Below, piece by piece: positions 9,176-17,452 of a stretch of 64,000 nt of DNA. The notes beneath the pieces are model-generated. The model searched no databases, was not told where the DNA came from, and saw only the letters and a list, made by a program, of their open reading frames with translations. Within the stretch, counting starts at the first letter, position 1. Each line of letters opens with the position of its first letter. The stretch covers positions 186,001 through 250,000 of the forward strand of contig NZ_MAMP01000021.1 of assembly GCF_001750285.1 (NCBI RefSeq), given 5' to 3'. The stretch comes from Domibacillus iocasae. GTDB taxonomy: Bacteria > Bacillota > Bacilli > Bacillales > Domibacillaceae. The translations under genes and the position numbers were made by a program.

Positions 9176-9826
9176 TTAATAATTGAGCGATTTCCGAAAA
9201 GCGCTCGTGTATGTTTGTGTAACAGGGATTTTCGTACGGTCCTTCATAATGAGCAAAAACGTGGAATGGGAATCCGGCTGAATTTCCTGAATAAAGTTTA
9301 CGTTGACGATGTAGGAGCGGTGTACACGGATAAACGCGTCATCCGGCAGCATAAATTCAAGCTCTGTTAAATTCAGCTTATGATAACCATTTCCAGTTTG
9401 CGCCTGCACACGCGTTTTTCTTCCTTCTGATTCCAGGTATAAGACGTCCGAATACGGAATCGGATACCACCGGTCTTCGGATTTTATAGTTAAAATGTTT
9501 TGGGAAATGGGCGACGGCTTTGCCGGATAAATGGTCGTAATTGCACCGGACAGCACATGATTATCAAAAATGGGCACGCTCATCGCATAATAAGGAATAC
9601 CGTACACATCGCTGTCAATATATGTGGACACTTGATGTTTTTCCGTAATCGCCTGCTGCGTCACGCTGCCTTCCTTGATCGGGTCGCCCACCCGGATATG
9701 CAAATCGACGAGACGGCTCGGCTGGTAATAAATAAATTTTTCGTGATTCGACACGGCGACAGACGTATTCGGCGGGAAAAACTCTTTCATTACTTCCATC
9801 AATCCGGAAACGGTCATTTGATCCAT
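9176..9826 (-). CDS. LytTR-domain transcriptional regulator with an N-terminal sensory domain
   Basis: A 216-residue regulator. The C-terminal ~95 residues are a LytTR DNA-binding domain (DVLYLESEGRKTRVQ..., FIRVHRSYIVNVNFIQEI, then IPVTQTYTSAFRKSL). The N-terminal ~105 residues (SVAVSNHEKFIYYQP, VTQQAITEKHQVSTYI, YGIPYYAMSVPIFD) resemble PAS/Cache-like small-molecule sensing domains; there is no receiver domain, so it is probably a one-component regulator. ATG 9826 follows AAAGAGGTG. Its position directly upstream of the acetyl-CoA hydrolase on the same strand suggests that it controls that gene, but no LytTR binding repeat was identified. Confidence 0.82.
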   Translation of the reverse strand: MDQMTVSGLMEVMKEFFPPNTSVAVSNHEKFIYYQPSRLVDLHIRVGDPIKEGSVTQQAITEKHQVSTYIDSDVYGIPYYAMSVPIFDNHVLSGAITTIYPAKPSPISQNILTIKSEDRWYPIPYSDVLYLESEGRKTRVQAQTGNGYHKLNLTELEFMLPDDAFIRVHRSYIVNVNFIQEIQPDSHSTFLLIMKDRTKIPVTQTYTSAFRKSLNY

Positions 9827-9889
9827 TTTTTCACCTCTTTACATTAGCTGTAGTACAATCATTTTAACATAATTAAAGGGGGAAGCAGG

Positions 9890-10369
9890 ATGGCAAAAGG
9901 AAAAACAAATGCAATGCGGCTGCTTGATGCGGCGGGTGTTTTGTATCAAATGCATGAATATGACAACAAGGATGGAAAGATAGACGGCGTATCGGCTGCA
10001 GCAAAAATCGGTGCTGAGCCGGAGCGTGTCTTTAAAACGCTTGTGACACAAGGGGCAGGGGGCTTTTACGTATTTGTCGTGCCGGTAGAATGTGAGCTTG
10101 ACTTAAAAAAAGCGGCTCGCGCGGCAGGTGAAAAAAAGATCGAAATGATTCCGGTAAAAGACATTCAAAAGCAGACCGGATACATACGCGGCGGCTGTTC
10201 ACCGATTGGCATGAAAAAGCTCTACCCGACATTTATCGACGTTCAGGCAGAAGAATTTGAGATGATTATTGTCAGCGCCGGCAGGATCGGGGCGCAAATA
10301 GAACTGGCTCCAAAAAAGCTTGCTGACATAGTAAACGCTTCCTTTTGTGAAGTTGTGAACAATTTTTGA
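9890..10369 (+). CDS. ybaK: Cys-tRNA(Pro)/Cys-tRNA(Cys) deacylase, YbaK/EbsC family
   Basis: A 159-residue YbaK-type trans-editing enzyme that removes wrongly attached Cys from tRNA(Pro). The protein shows the family pattern KTLVTQGAGGFYVFVVPVEC, then DLKKAARAAGEKKIEM, GYIRGGCSPIGMKKLYPTF with the conserved Gly-rich loop, and GRIGAQIELAPKKLADIV at the end. Length is normal for a free-standing protein. The ATG at 9890 is preceded by AAAGGGGGAAGCAGG. It is divergent from the LytTR regulator, about 60 bases away. Specificity for Cys-tRNA(Pro) is inferred from family membership. Confidence 0.9.
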   Translation: MAKGKTNAMRLLDAAGVLYQMHEYDNKDGKIDGVSAAAKIGAEPERVFKTLVTQGAGGFYVFVVPVECELDLKKAARAAGEKKIEMIPVKDIQKQTGYIRGGCSPIGMKKLYPTFIDVQAEEFEMIIVSAGRIGAQIELAPKKLADIVNASFCEVVNNF

Positions 10370-10484
10370 ATGGAATGTTACTGAATTGTGGAAAAATATG
10401 ATTTTCAGGCCGCTGCCGGTTCTCTTTTGAAAAAAAACGGCGTATACTAGGGGCATCAAATGAAACAGGAGTTGACCCATAACC

Positions 10485-10772
10485 ATGATGGTCGTTGAAA
10501 ATCTTCTTGACGTGAAAAGCTATTTTGCCGGTGAAGTAAAAGAAAACTTTGTAGTGCAGTACGAAAAAATGGCCAAGTCAGGCGCATTTTTTAAAGAAGG
10601 CGGATGGCACGAACTAGAAGAAGAAACAGCGGAATGTGTAAAAGTATTATGCCAGACAGGCCAAGCATGCTCTGTCACACGAGTAAAAGAATATCCCGTA
10701 AACGCTGAATCAACTGTTGATGCCGTTTTAGCCCGCATCCGCGAAACACATAAAGATATTTTTAAAGGATAA
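10485..10772 (+). CDS. Small protein of unknown function (95 aa)
   Basis: I do not recognise this family. The 95-residue, soluble, acidic protein has predicted alternating helix and strand, with two cysteines (CVKVLCQTGQAC gives three Cys within 12 residues around positions 46-57) and no signal peptide. Codon use resembles the neighbours. The start is ATG ATG at 10485; AGGAG lies 13 bases upstream, rather far, so the second ATG is no better. It is followed by a strong terminator and appears to be a monocistronic gene. The cysteine cluster could bind a metal or be redox-active, but that is speculation. Confidence 0.7.
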   Translation: MMVVENLLDVKSYFAGEVKENFVVQYEKMAKSGAFFKEGGWHELEEETAECVKVLCQTGQACSVTRVKEYPVNAESTVDAVLARIRETHKDIFKG

Positions 10773-10784
10773 CATATATAAATC

Positions 10785-10816
10785 AACCGGCCCCTTTTAA
10801 AAGGGACCGGTTTTTT
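10785..10816 (+). terminator. Rho-independent terminator of the 95-aa gene
   Basis: Stem AACCGGCCCCTTTT / AAAAGGGACCGGTT followed by a T-run, 12 bases after the stop. Confidence 0.85.
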
Positions 10817-10863
10817 GCTTCTAAGCGGACACTATTTTAATTAAGCAAACACTCCAGTTAGAG

Positions 10864-10879
10864 GAATGCCACAGGACAT
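10864..10879. repeat. Copy of a short dispersed motif (GAATGCCACAGGACAT)
   Basis: GAATGCCACAGGACAT matches the motif at 30364-30380 and the reverse complement at 23664-23680. It lies in the gap between two convergent genes, close to the terminator of the 95-aa gene. It may be a remnant of the larger element seen near 30300. Confidence 0.45.
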
Positions 10880-10929
10880 AGCATTCGTAAAGAGCGGCAG
10901 CATTACACTGCAACCTCAGTCTTTGATCT

Positions 10930-11733
10930 TTATTTATAGCCAAAAAACGCGCCGATTTTTTCATCAACGATCGGCGTTTCATGAAGTCCGCTATGATGAA
11001 TGGTTTTATCATAAAGTACATCAACACGGTATTGATCTTCCGGCACAAGCGCTTTTAAGCTGAGCGCACTTTGCAATGGAGTTACCTGATCGCCGGTGCC
11101 GGCTATGTTTAATACATTCGTCCCGTCTGGGAAGCGATTATGGTTTGCAGCTATGCGGGCGAGTGCTGGAGAACCAGGCATTAGATCATATACGGCAGGA
11201 CCATGGTTTTGTGTGAACCAGCGGCTGCCGGAAACGCCGTTAAATGGACTGCCAATCGTGACCAGCTGGTCTGTGACCGGGTGGAGATCCGGATCATACA
11301 GTTCCTGCAGAAACTTCACCGATACAATGCCTCCCATTGAATGGCTGACGATTTTTACGCGCTCCACGCCATATTCATTTCGCAGCACCTGCATAACTGC
11401 TGCAAGCGCAGTCGATGTAGCGTCAAAAGAAGAGCGGTTGTTTTCAAAAATGACGTGAATAAACGCAGGAAGTTCCGCTGAAAACGGCTCTTCCCGGACG
11501 AGCAGTTTTCCGGTACGCGTAACATTCATCGTTAACGCCCGTTCGCCCCAGCCGCGCTCCTCAAAACGGGCAATCATTGTATTAAACGACCGTCCCGTTC
11601 CTTTAAAACCGTGAATAAACAAAACCGGATCTTTATACTGATTGCCGGACACGGCATAATCACTTTTTTCGAGAGACAAAGAGCTCACATAAATCAAAAA
11701 AACAGCAGCCAACAATAACATGTATTTCCGCAT
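10930..11733 (-). CDS. Secreted or membrane-anchored alpha/beta hydrolase (DUF915-like)
   Basis: A 267-residue alpha/beta hydrolase. An N-terminal hydrophobic segment (MRKYMLLLAAVFLIYVSSL) acts as signal or anchor. PVLFIHGFKGTGRSF is the oxyanion region, VKIVSHSMGGIVSVKFL holds the nucleophile motif GHSMG-like (SHSMGG) with the catalytic Ser, and a late Asp (GTGDQVTPL) and His (IHHSGLHE) complete a plausible triad. This arrangement matches the DUF915 lipase-like family; the substrate is unknown. Start ATG 11733 follows GAGAGGAAAG; the longer frame has no better ribosome binding site. It is convergent with the 95-aa gene. Confidence 0.85.
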   Translation of the reverse strand: MRKYMLLLAAVFLIYVSSLSLEKSDYAVSGNQYKDPVLFIHGFKGTGRSFNTMIARFEERGWGERALTMNVTRTGKLLVREEPFSAELPAFIHVIFENNRSSFDATSTALAAVMQVLRNEYGVERVKIVSHSMGGIVSVKFLQELYDPDLHPVTDQLVTIGSPFNGVSGSRWFTQNHGPAVYDLMPGSPALARIAANHNRFPDGTNVLNIAGTGDQVTPLQSALSLKALVPEDQYRVDVLYDKTIHHSGLHETPIVDEKIGAFFGYK

Positions 11734-11835
11734 TGCGGGTCTTTCCTCTCTCATAAAAGTAGTATGTTTTATTATACGAAATTTCGACATGAAGATATAC
11801 ACCGGATACAATGGAATTAAAAGGAGGCGGTTTTA

Positions 11836-11961
11836 ATGAAAGAGTGGGTTAGTCGATGCGCCATCTGTGGAAAAGATGTGTATTGCCTGGACGGCTTTTT
11901 GAATGGCGTAAAAGAAGAAGGAGAATTGCGCTGCTTTGACTGTGCAGCTCAAGAGCAATAG
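11836..11961 (+). CDS. Very small CxxC...CxxC protein (41 aa), putative zinc-binding
   Basis: This 41-residue open frame has a very strong ribosome binding site (AAAAGGAGGCG, 7 bases before the ATG). It carries two cysteine pairs, CAIC at residues 8-11 and CFDC at about 33-36, spaced like a zinc ribbon or treble-clef knuckle. I do not recognise a named family. It is too short for most gene callers. The stop overlaps the end of the convergent membrane-protein gene by 13 bases. The site and the cysteine spacing argue for a real gene; function is unknown. Confidence 0.68.
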   Translation: MKEWVSRCAICGKDVYCLDGFLNGVKEEGELRCFDCAAQEQ

Positions 11962-12248
11962 GTATAGTTTTCACCAATCTTGAGCTGTAAGCTTTTTAAA
12001 AAAGAAGCAAAGATATAAAAAAGCAAAATAGTCAAAACAAACGATATTCCAACAATGTAAACGCTATCCATGACTGGAGATCGCCCAGATGCAATCCATA
12101 CCATGTCTGGAATTAAAAAAAGAAGAAGGGAAATTGGCAAGCCTGATAAAAGCATCTGTTCAGTTTGGTTTGCTTTTTCAAGTGAAACAAATAAACGAGT
12201 TAACAATAGAAGGGAACAAATGGACAAAATGATCAGAAGGACGTGCAT
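11949..12248 (-). CDS. Small membrane protein of unknown function (99 aa)
   Basis: A 99-residue protein with three hydrophobic helices (about residues 2-20, 35-53 and 63-86). I do not recognise the family. The ATG at 12248 is preceded by GGGAGGG at ideal distance, and that ribosome binding site lies inside the last codons of the upstream 57-aa gene, five bases away, so the two are probably translated together. Its 3' end overlaps the convergent 41-aa gene by 13 bases. No terminator is evident. Confidence 0.72.
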   Translation of the reverse strand: MHVLLIILSICSLLLLTRLFVSLEKANQTEQMLLSGLPISLLLFLIPDMVWIASGRSPVMDSVYIVGISFVLTILLFYIFASFLKSLQLKIGENYTYCS

Positions 12249-12253
12249 TATGA

Positions 12254-12427
12254 TTAAACCCTCCCGATGTAATCGTGAAAATGCTCTTCAGCCTCAGCGG
12301 CATCGTACGTGCTGAAGAGCCGGTAATCGTCGGTGTCAAGTATACGATAGTGGCCGCTGATGACATTTTGCTGGAGGCGGAAGCCGTTTTGATGATCAAG
12401 TTCACGCCACCAGACGTGTCCGCCCAT
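12254..12427 (-). CDS. Small conserved-looking protein of unknown function (57 aa)
   Basis: This 57-codon frame begins at ATG 12427 (MGGHVWWRELDHQNGFRLQQ), reads on through NVISGHYRILDTDDYRLFS and ends HFHDYIGRV. The composition (aromatic- and charge-rich, no low complexity) and third-position GC look like real coding sequence. An in-frame TGA lies three codons upstream of CCT AGC, so the ATG is the first possible ATG. The ribosome binding site is weak. It sits five bases upstream of the 99-aa membrane-protein gene and carries that gene's ribosome binding site. A TATACT box lies about 30 bases upstream. Function unknown. Confidence 0.62.
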   Translation of the reverse strand: MGGHVWWRELDHQNGFRLQQNVISGHYRILDTDDYRLFSTYDAAEAEEHFHDYIGRV

Positions 12428-12496
12428 TGTTTTGCCGCTAGGAATTCATACGTAGTATATCGGAAAATAGTTTCATTTTTTTATAAAAAATGGAAA

Positions 12497-12531
12497 TAAA
12501 AAAAGCTGTCCCGATTGAGACAGCTTTCCTT
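12497..12531 (-). terminator. Rho-independent terminator of the AI-2E-type permease gene
   Basis: On the minus strand AAAGCTGTCTC / GGGACAGCTTTTTTT forms a stem with a T-run directly after the stop at 12532. Confidence 0.85.
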
Positions 12532-13626
12532 TTAATCAATTTCTTTGCCTGCCGCTTCCCGGATCTCGGTCCGCTTCTGGTACAAGTTCGATAAAATTGT
12601 TTTGATGACACCGTAAAATGGAATCGCGAGAATAACACCCCAAATGCCAGCGATATTTCCAGCTGCTAAAATGACAGTAATGACTGTCAACGGGTGAATA
12701 TCGAGCGCTTTGCCCATGACGTTCGGTGAGATAAAGTTACTTTCAATCTGCTGGGCTACGAGCATAATGATGGCGACGTAAAGCGCCATTTGCGGCTCTT
12801 GCATCAACGCGATAATCAAAGCCGGTACGACGGCTAAATACGGGCCGAGAAACGGAATCACATTAGTAAACATGCCGAACAGTGCCAGCAATAGCGCATA
12901 ATCAAGACCGATAATTAAGTAACCAATTAATAACATAACGCCGACAATAAAGCTGACCAACAGCTGGCCTTGAATATAAGAACGGAGGGTCACATCCAAA
13001 TCGTGCAGCGTCTTACGAATCCAAGTTTTTCGTTCACCATGGAAAAAGCCGGCCACAAACGGTGCGAATTTTTCATGATCTTTCAGCATGTAGACAAGGA
13101 AAAATGGCGCTAAAATTAGCAAGAACAATCCTTGAACGAAACTTTGCAGGAATGTCAGCAGCCAAGAGCCAAAGCCGGCCGCCCAGTCATTTACATTGTT
13201 TGTCACATCGCTGATCGCTTTTCCAACAGAATCCTGTGCCTGCGGAGGCAGATCATCGCGCTGACTCAGCAAGTAATCGAACCACTTTTCACCTTCTTCA
13301 ATCATGTCAGGTGTGTTTTTGGCGAGAGAAGTGGATTGCTCGCCGATTACCGGGGCGATCATCGCATAAATAAGCCAAAACACAAAAACGACAACGGTAA
13401 GCACGAATGTAATGGACGCCCAGCGCGGGAGCTTTTTCGATTCAAGAAATTGGAGCAGCGGCCGTGTTAAGTAAAAAAGCACACCACCGATTAAAAGCGG
13501 CAGGAAAATTGTTCTGGCAATAATAACGAGTGGGCTGAATACTTCTTGAATTTGCTGAAACATAAAGATAATCAGCATTGCCAGTAAGATACCGATCCCT
13601 GTTTGAAACCAAAGTTTATGTGTCAA
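12532..13626 (-). CDS. AI-2E transporter family (PerM/YueF-like) membrane protein
   Basis: A 364-residue protein with about eight membrane segments and a soluble insert near residues 80-150. The family pattern is visible in LAPFFLVYMLKD, QGQLLVSFIVGVMLLIGYLI, NVIPFLGPYLAVVPALIIAL and IWGVILAIPFYGVIKT. Members have been reported as autoinducer-2 exporters or Na+/H+ antiporters; neither can be assigned here. A TTG start (13626-13624) follows AAAGGAAG. It is downstream of yjiH on the same strand with its own terminator. Confidence 0.88.
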   Translation of the reverse strand: MTHKLWFQTGIGILLAMLIIFMFQQIQEVFSPLVIIARTIFLPLLIGGVLFYLTRPLLQFLESKKLPRWASITFVLTVVVFVFWLIYAMIAPVIGEQSTSLAKNTPDMIEEGEKWFDYLLSQRDDLPPQAQDSVGKAISDVTNNVNDWAAGFGSWLLTFLQSFVQGLFLLILAPFFLVYMLKDHEKFAPFVAGFFHGERKTWIRKTLHDLDVTLRSYIQGQLLVSFIVGVMLLIGYLIIGLDYALLLALFGMFTNVIPFLGPYLAVVPALIIALMQEPQMALYVAIIMLVAQQIESNFISPNVMGKALDIHPLTVITVILAAGNIAGIWGVILAIPFYGVIKTILSNLYQKRTEIREAAGKEID

Positions 13627-13679
13627 AATAAACTACTTCCTTTCTATGTACCATCTTATCTTTACCCGATTATACGAAA

Positions 13680-13709
13680 AAAAAGCCGGGAAGTTCCGGC
13701 TTTTTAAAA
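13680..13709 (-). terminator. Rho-independent terminator of the YjiH-like gene
   Basis: Minus strand AAAAAGCCGG / CCGGCTTTTTTTT; the stem starts at the stop codon. Confidence 0.8.
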
Positions 13710-15041
13710 ATAAAGGTGGGCAACGCCCGCAATAATGGGCAGTGAGATAAGTGTACGGATGATAAAGATAACAAAAAGATCTTTAAACGAAACGGGAATC
13801 TTCGTTCCAAGAAGCAGACCGCCGACTTCAGACATATAAATGAGCTGAGAGACGGATAAAGCGGCAACAACAAAACGAGTCAGTTCGCTTGGAATGCTTT
13901 CTCCTAAAATTGCCGGCAAAAACATGTCCGCAAACCCGATCATGATCGTTTCGGATGCTTCTTTTGCAAAAGGGATCTGAAGAAGCTCAAGGAGCGGAAT
14001 GAACGGGAGCCCGAGCCATTGGAAAAGAGGTGTCGTTTCCGCAATAATCAAGGCTGTTGTTCCGAGCGCCATAACGATTGGAATAACACCAAGCCACATA
14101 TCGAGCACGTTTTTCACGCCGTCTGCCGCCGTTTCAGCAAAGCGGTTGCGGTCAGCGCGCTGGATCGCCTGTTCATATCCGTAGGAAAAAGGTGTATATC
14201 CAGCTGGGATCGCCTCGTCATCTGCCTGACGTGGCGAACCGTCAATAAAGGTTTCCGGCTTGCGTGACAAAGGAGGAATGCGTGGCATAATCAAAGCACA
14301 CGCAATACCTGCCAGCACAACCGTTAAATAAAACGGAATAAAATATTGTTCCAGTCTAACCTGGCCAATGACAACAAGACAAAAAGTAATAGATACAACG
14401 GAAAACATCGTCCCGATAATCGCCGCTTCTTTTTTCGTATAAAATCCTTCTTCGTACTGCTTGCTCGTCAGCAACACGCCAATCGTTCCATCACCGAGCC
14501 ATGAAGCGAGCGCGTCAATGGATGAACGGCCCGGCAGTAAAAAAAGCGGCCGCATTACTTTAGTGAGTGAGTAGCCGACAAATTCAAGTAAGCCAAAATT
14601 AAGCAGAAGCGGCAGGAGCAGACCAGCAAATAAAAAGACGGAAAACAGCACGGGCAGCAGGCTGAACAGCAGCGTTCCGCCAGTTACATCCGACCAAATC
14701 GCCTTTGGACCAATTTGGAAATACGTCATAACCGCAAAAATCGCTCCAAGCACGCGGACAATTGTCCAAAAAAGTGAAATATCAAACAAGGATGCCCAGA
14801 AAGGAGAGTGGCGCACAAAGCCTGGACGAGCTGTTTTTACAACGAGAGTAAACAAAGCAGCCAGCACGATCAGCAGCGTCATAATGCCTGGAATCACGCC
14901 TCCAATGGCATTTTGAAGCGCTCCAGATAAAACCGCAATTGGAATTGTCATGCCATCTTTCACTGGTACAGGTATTATAAACAATAAAATCCCGATAACA
15001 GACGGAATAATAAACCGCCACGGGGAACTAGATCCACGCAT
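13704..15041 (-). CDS. YjiH-family nucleoside-recognition (GATE-domain) membrane protein
   Basis: A 445-residue membrane protein with about ten hydrophobic segments. ASWLGDGTIGVLLTSKQYEEGFYTKKEAA is the GATE-domain-type region shared with spore-maturation and nucleoside-transport proteins, and the C-terminal LGTKIPVSFKDLFVIFIIRTL is typical of the YjiH group. The substrate is not known. The ATG at 15041 lies 10 bases after AAAGGAAGG, so it is preferred over the longer frame that begins at 15083. It is divergent from the HAD phosphatase gene. Confidence 0.83.
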   Translation of the reverse strand: MRGSSSPWRFIIPSVIGILLFIIPVPVKDGMTIPIAVLSGALQNAIGGVIPGIMTLLIVLAALFTLVVKTARPGFVRHSPFWASLFDISLFWTIVRVLGAIFAVMTYFQIGPKAIWSDVTGGTLLFSLLPVLFSVFLFAGLLLPLLLNFGLLEFVGYSLTKVMRPLFLLPGRSSIDALASWLGDGTIGVLLTSKQYEEGFYTKKEAAIIGTMFSVVSITFCLVVIGQVRLEQYFIPFYLTVVLAGIACALIMPRIPPLSRKPETFIDGSPRQADDEAIPAGYTPFSYGYEQAIQRADRNRFAETAADGVKNVLDMWLGVIPIVMALGTTALIIAETTPLFQWLGLPFIPLLELLQIPFAKEASETIMIGFADMFLPAILGESIPSELTRFVVAALSVSQLIYMSEVGGLLLGTKIPVSFKDLFVIFIIRTLISLPIIAGVAHLYF

Positions 15042-15255
15042 ATATAGAAATCCTTCCTTTGTATAAATATTCATCACTGACACAGTTTAATTCATTATGC
15101 CCTAAAAATCCACGCTTCCGGACATATTCATAAAATACTGAATTTAGATACCGCTTACATCCTTTAAGCCGCAACGTTCCAGCATTTTTCCGGATTCCGA
15201 ACTATTTTCATGTTAAAATAGGAAGGGATTAAATATAAACGAGAAGGTGACATGA

Positions 15256-16128
15256 ATGATTACAAGCATCGCAACGGATATGGACGGAACGTTACTGAAT
15301 GGAAAAATGGAAGTAAGCGCAGCGAACCGCGCCGCCATAAAAAAAGCGCAGGAGCTTGGCATCGAAGTCGTTGTTGCCACAGGCCGATCATATATGGAAG
15401 CCCGTTTTGCACTTGATGGAACCGGCATTGAGTGCCCGATTATTGCGGTAAACGGGGCGGAAGTGCGCGATGTGAAAGGCGAAATCATTCAATTTACCGC
15501 GCTTGAAGATGATCTCGCATACGATTTGTACCGCCGCTTGAAAGATGTCGGCGTTTACTTTGAAGTGTATACAAATCAAGCAACTTATACAGACAATGCG
15601 GAAAAAGCAGTCGAGCTGCTGATTGATATCGTGCTGTCCGCGCATCCGGAAACAAAAGTAGAAGATATTCGTGAACGGGCACGGCTCCGTATTGATCGCG
15701 GTCTTGTAAAGCAAGTGAACGATTATGAAGAAATCATTCGAGACACAAATGAGCACATTTACAAATTTTTCGTTTTTTCAACGGATTATGACCTATTGCA
15801 AAAAGCGGCTGACCGGCTTGAAGGAATCGACGGAGTAGCTGTCAGTTCTTCAGGAAACGAAAACCTGGAAGTGACGAACGCTCAGGCGCAAAAAGGGATT
15901 ACGCTGGAAAATTATTTGGCATCAAAAGGCCTGTCGATGAAAGATGCCCTGGCTGTTGGCGACAACTACAATGATTTGTCGATGCTTGAGCGTGTCGGCT
16001 ATTCGTACGCGATGGGGAATGCGGACGCAAACATAAAAAAAGCGGCCCGATTTGAAACGGCGAAAAATGAAGACAGCGGCGTGGCGAAAGCAATTGAAGA
16101 TGCACTGGAACGAAGCATGGTCAAATGA
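15256..16128 (+). CDS. HAD-superfamily hydrolase, Cof-type (sugar-phosphatase-like)
   Basis: A 290-residue Cof subfamily phosphatase. Motif I is DMDGTLL with nucleophile Asp8 and acid Asp10; motif II Thr lies in VVATGRSYMEA; the C2 cap occupies about residues 85-190; motif IV is AVGDNYNDLSML followed by GNADANIKKAA. Related Bacillus enzymes (YxeH, YwpJ, YidA-like) dephosphorylate sugar phosphates or flavin nucleotides; the substrate cannot be told. Start ATG follows GAGAAGGTGACATGA. ilvA begins 42 bases downstream with no terminator between, so the two may be co-transcribed. Confidence 0.9.
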   Translation: MITSIATDMDGTLLNGKMEVSAANRAAIKKAQELGIEVVVATGRSYMEARFALDGTGIECPIIAVNGAEVRDVKGEIIQFTALEDDLAYDLYRRLKDVGVYFEVYTNQATYTDNAEKAVELLIDIVLSAHPETKVEDIRERARLRIDRGLVKQVNDYEEIIRDTNEHIYKFFVFSTDYDLLQKAADRLEGIDGVAVSSSGNENLEVTNAQAQKGITLENYLASKGLSMKDALAVGDNYNDLSMLERVGYSYAMGNADANIKKAARFETAKNEDSGVAKAIEDALERSMVK

Positions 16129-16170
16129 TACAATAATTCTTAAAATTCGTAATTAGAAGGAGAATTCGCC

Positions 16171-17418
16171 TTGTCAAAAGTATCGGTAGAAGAAATCGTT
16201 GTGGCGAACCAGGTGCTCAAAGACGTGGTTATTAAGACGCCGCTTCAGAAAAATGAAATTTTATCCACACGTTACGGCTGTAACGTGTATTTAAAACGTG
16301 AAGATTTACAGATTGTCCGGTCATTTAAGCTGCGCGGCGCATACAACTTTATCCGCAGCCTCACAGAAGAAGAGCGGGCAAAAGGAGTCGTTTGCGCGAG
16401 CGCCGGCAATCATGCCCAGGGTGTTGCGTATTCATGCCTTGCGCTAGGAATCGAAGGAAAGATTTTTATGCCGTCCACGACACCACGCCAAAAAGTATCG
16501 CAAGTGAAGCGGTTCGGTGGGGACAAAGTATCTGTTGTGTTAACAGGAGATACGTTTGATGACTCATACACAGCAGCAATGGAATATTGCACGGCAGAGG
16601 AAAAAATGTTTGTTCACCCATTTGATGACTACCGGACGATCGCGGGGCAGGGAACAGTTGCGGTGGAAATTTTAAATGATATACAGGTGCCGATTGATTA
16701 CATGTTTTGTTCAATCGGCGGCGGGGGCCTGGCAGCGGGTATCGGTTCGTATTTAAAAGGCATCAGTCCATCGACAAAGCTGATCGGTGTAGAGCCAGAA
16801 GGAGCGGCTGGCATGAAAGCATCGCTAAACAGTGGACAGGTGACTCGCCTCGATACCATTGATCCATTTGTCGACGGCGCGGCTGTAAAACAAGTAGGCG
16901 ATCTGACAATGGATATTTGCATGGACGTATTAGATGGCATTTCGGTTATTCCGGAAGGCAAAGTGTGCACGACCATTCTTCAGCTGTACAATGAGAATGC
17001 GGTTGTCGCGGAACCAGCGGGCGCATTGTCTGTAGCGGCGCTCGATTTTTACAAAGATGAAATTAAAGGGAAAAACGTTGTCTGCGTCGTGAGCGGCGGC
17101 AACAACGACATTGAACGCATGCAGGAAATTAAAGAGCGTTCCCTTATGTACGAAGGATTGAAGCATTATTTTATCGTCACATTCCCACAGCGTGCCGGCG
17201 CGCTCCGCAAGTTTATGGATCAGGTGCTGGGTGAGCAGGATGATATTACTCGTTTTGAATATACAAAACGGACGAATCGTGATGAAGGACCGGTGCTTGT
17301 CGGCATTGAGCTGAAGTATAAAGAAGATTACGAGCCGCTTTTGAAAAGAATGGAAGAAAACGGATTCCCTTATAAAGAATTAAATAATGATCCGATTTTA
17401 TTTAATTTACTAATTTAA
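16171..17418 (+). CDS. ilvA: Threonine dehydratase (threonine ammonia-lyase)
   Basis: IlvA converts threonine to 2-oxobutyrate and ammonia, the first step towards isoleucine. The PLP domain occupies the first ~320 residues: SFKLRGAYNF carries the Schiff-base Lys, SAGNHAQGVA binds the phosphate-side substrate, and GGGGLAAGIG binds PLP phosphate. A single ACT-like regulatory domain follows (LKHYFIVTFPQRAGALRKF to the end), so this is the shorter, Bacillus-type biosynthetic form (415 residues). The start is TTG 16171 after GAAGGAGAATTC. No T-box leader is present upstream. A terminator shared with bshB2 follows. Confidence 0.93.
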   Translation: MSKVSVEEIVVANQVLKDVVIKTPLQKNEILSTRYGCNVYLKREDLQIVRSFKLRGAYNFIRSLTEEERAKGVVCASAGNHAQGVAYSCLALGIEGKIFMPSTTPRQKVSQVKRFGGDKVSVVLTGDTFDDSYTAAMEYCTAEEKMFVHPFDDYRTIAGQGTVAVEILNDIQVPIDYMFCSIGGGGLAAGIGSYLKGISPSTKLIGVEPEGAAGMKASLNSGQVTRLDTIDPFVDGAAVKQVGDLTMDICMDVLDGISVIPEGKVCTTILQLYNENAVVAEPAGALSVAALDFYKDEIKGKNVVCVVSGGNNDIERMQEIKERSLMYEGLKHYFIVTFPQRAGALRKFMDQVLGEQDDITRFEYTKRTNRDEGPVLVGIELKYKEDYEPLLKRMEENGFPYKELNNDPILFNLLI

Positions 17419-17452
17419 AAAAAGCTGATCTGCATGCGCAGATCAGCTTTTA
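17419..17452. terminator. Bidirectional terminator between ilvA and bshB2
   Basis: Stem AAAGCTGATCTG / CGCAGATCAGCTTT with A- and T-runs on the two flanks; it overlaps the bshB2 stop codon (17443). Confidence 0.88.

Noticed and set aside
15130-15255. T-box or other amino-acid leader before the HAD-ilvA pair
   Set aside because: No T-box signature sequence or terminator/antiterminator pair was seen upstream of either gene.
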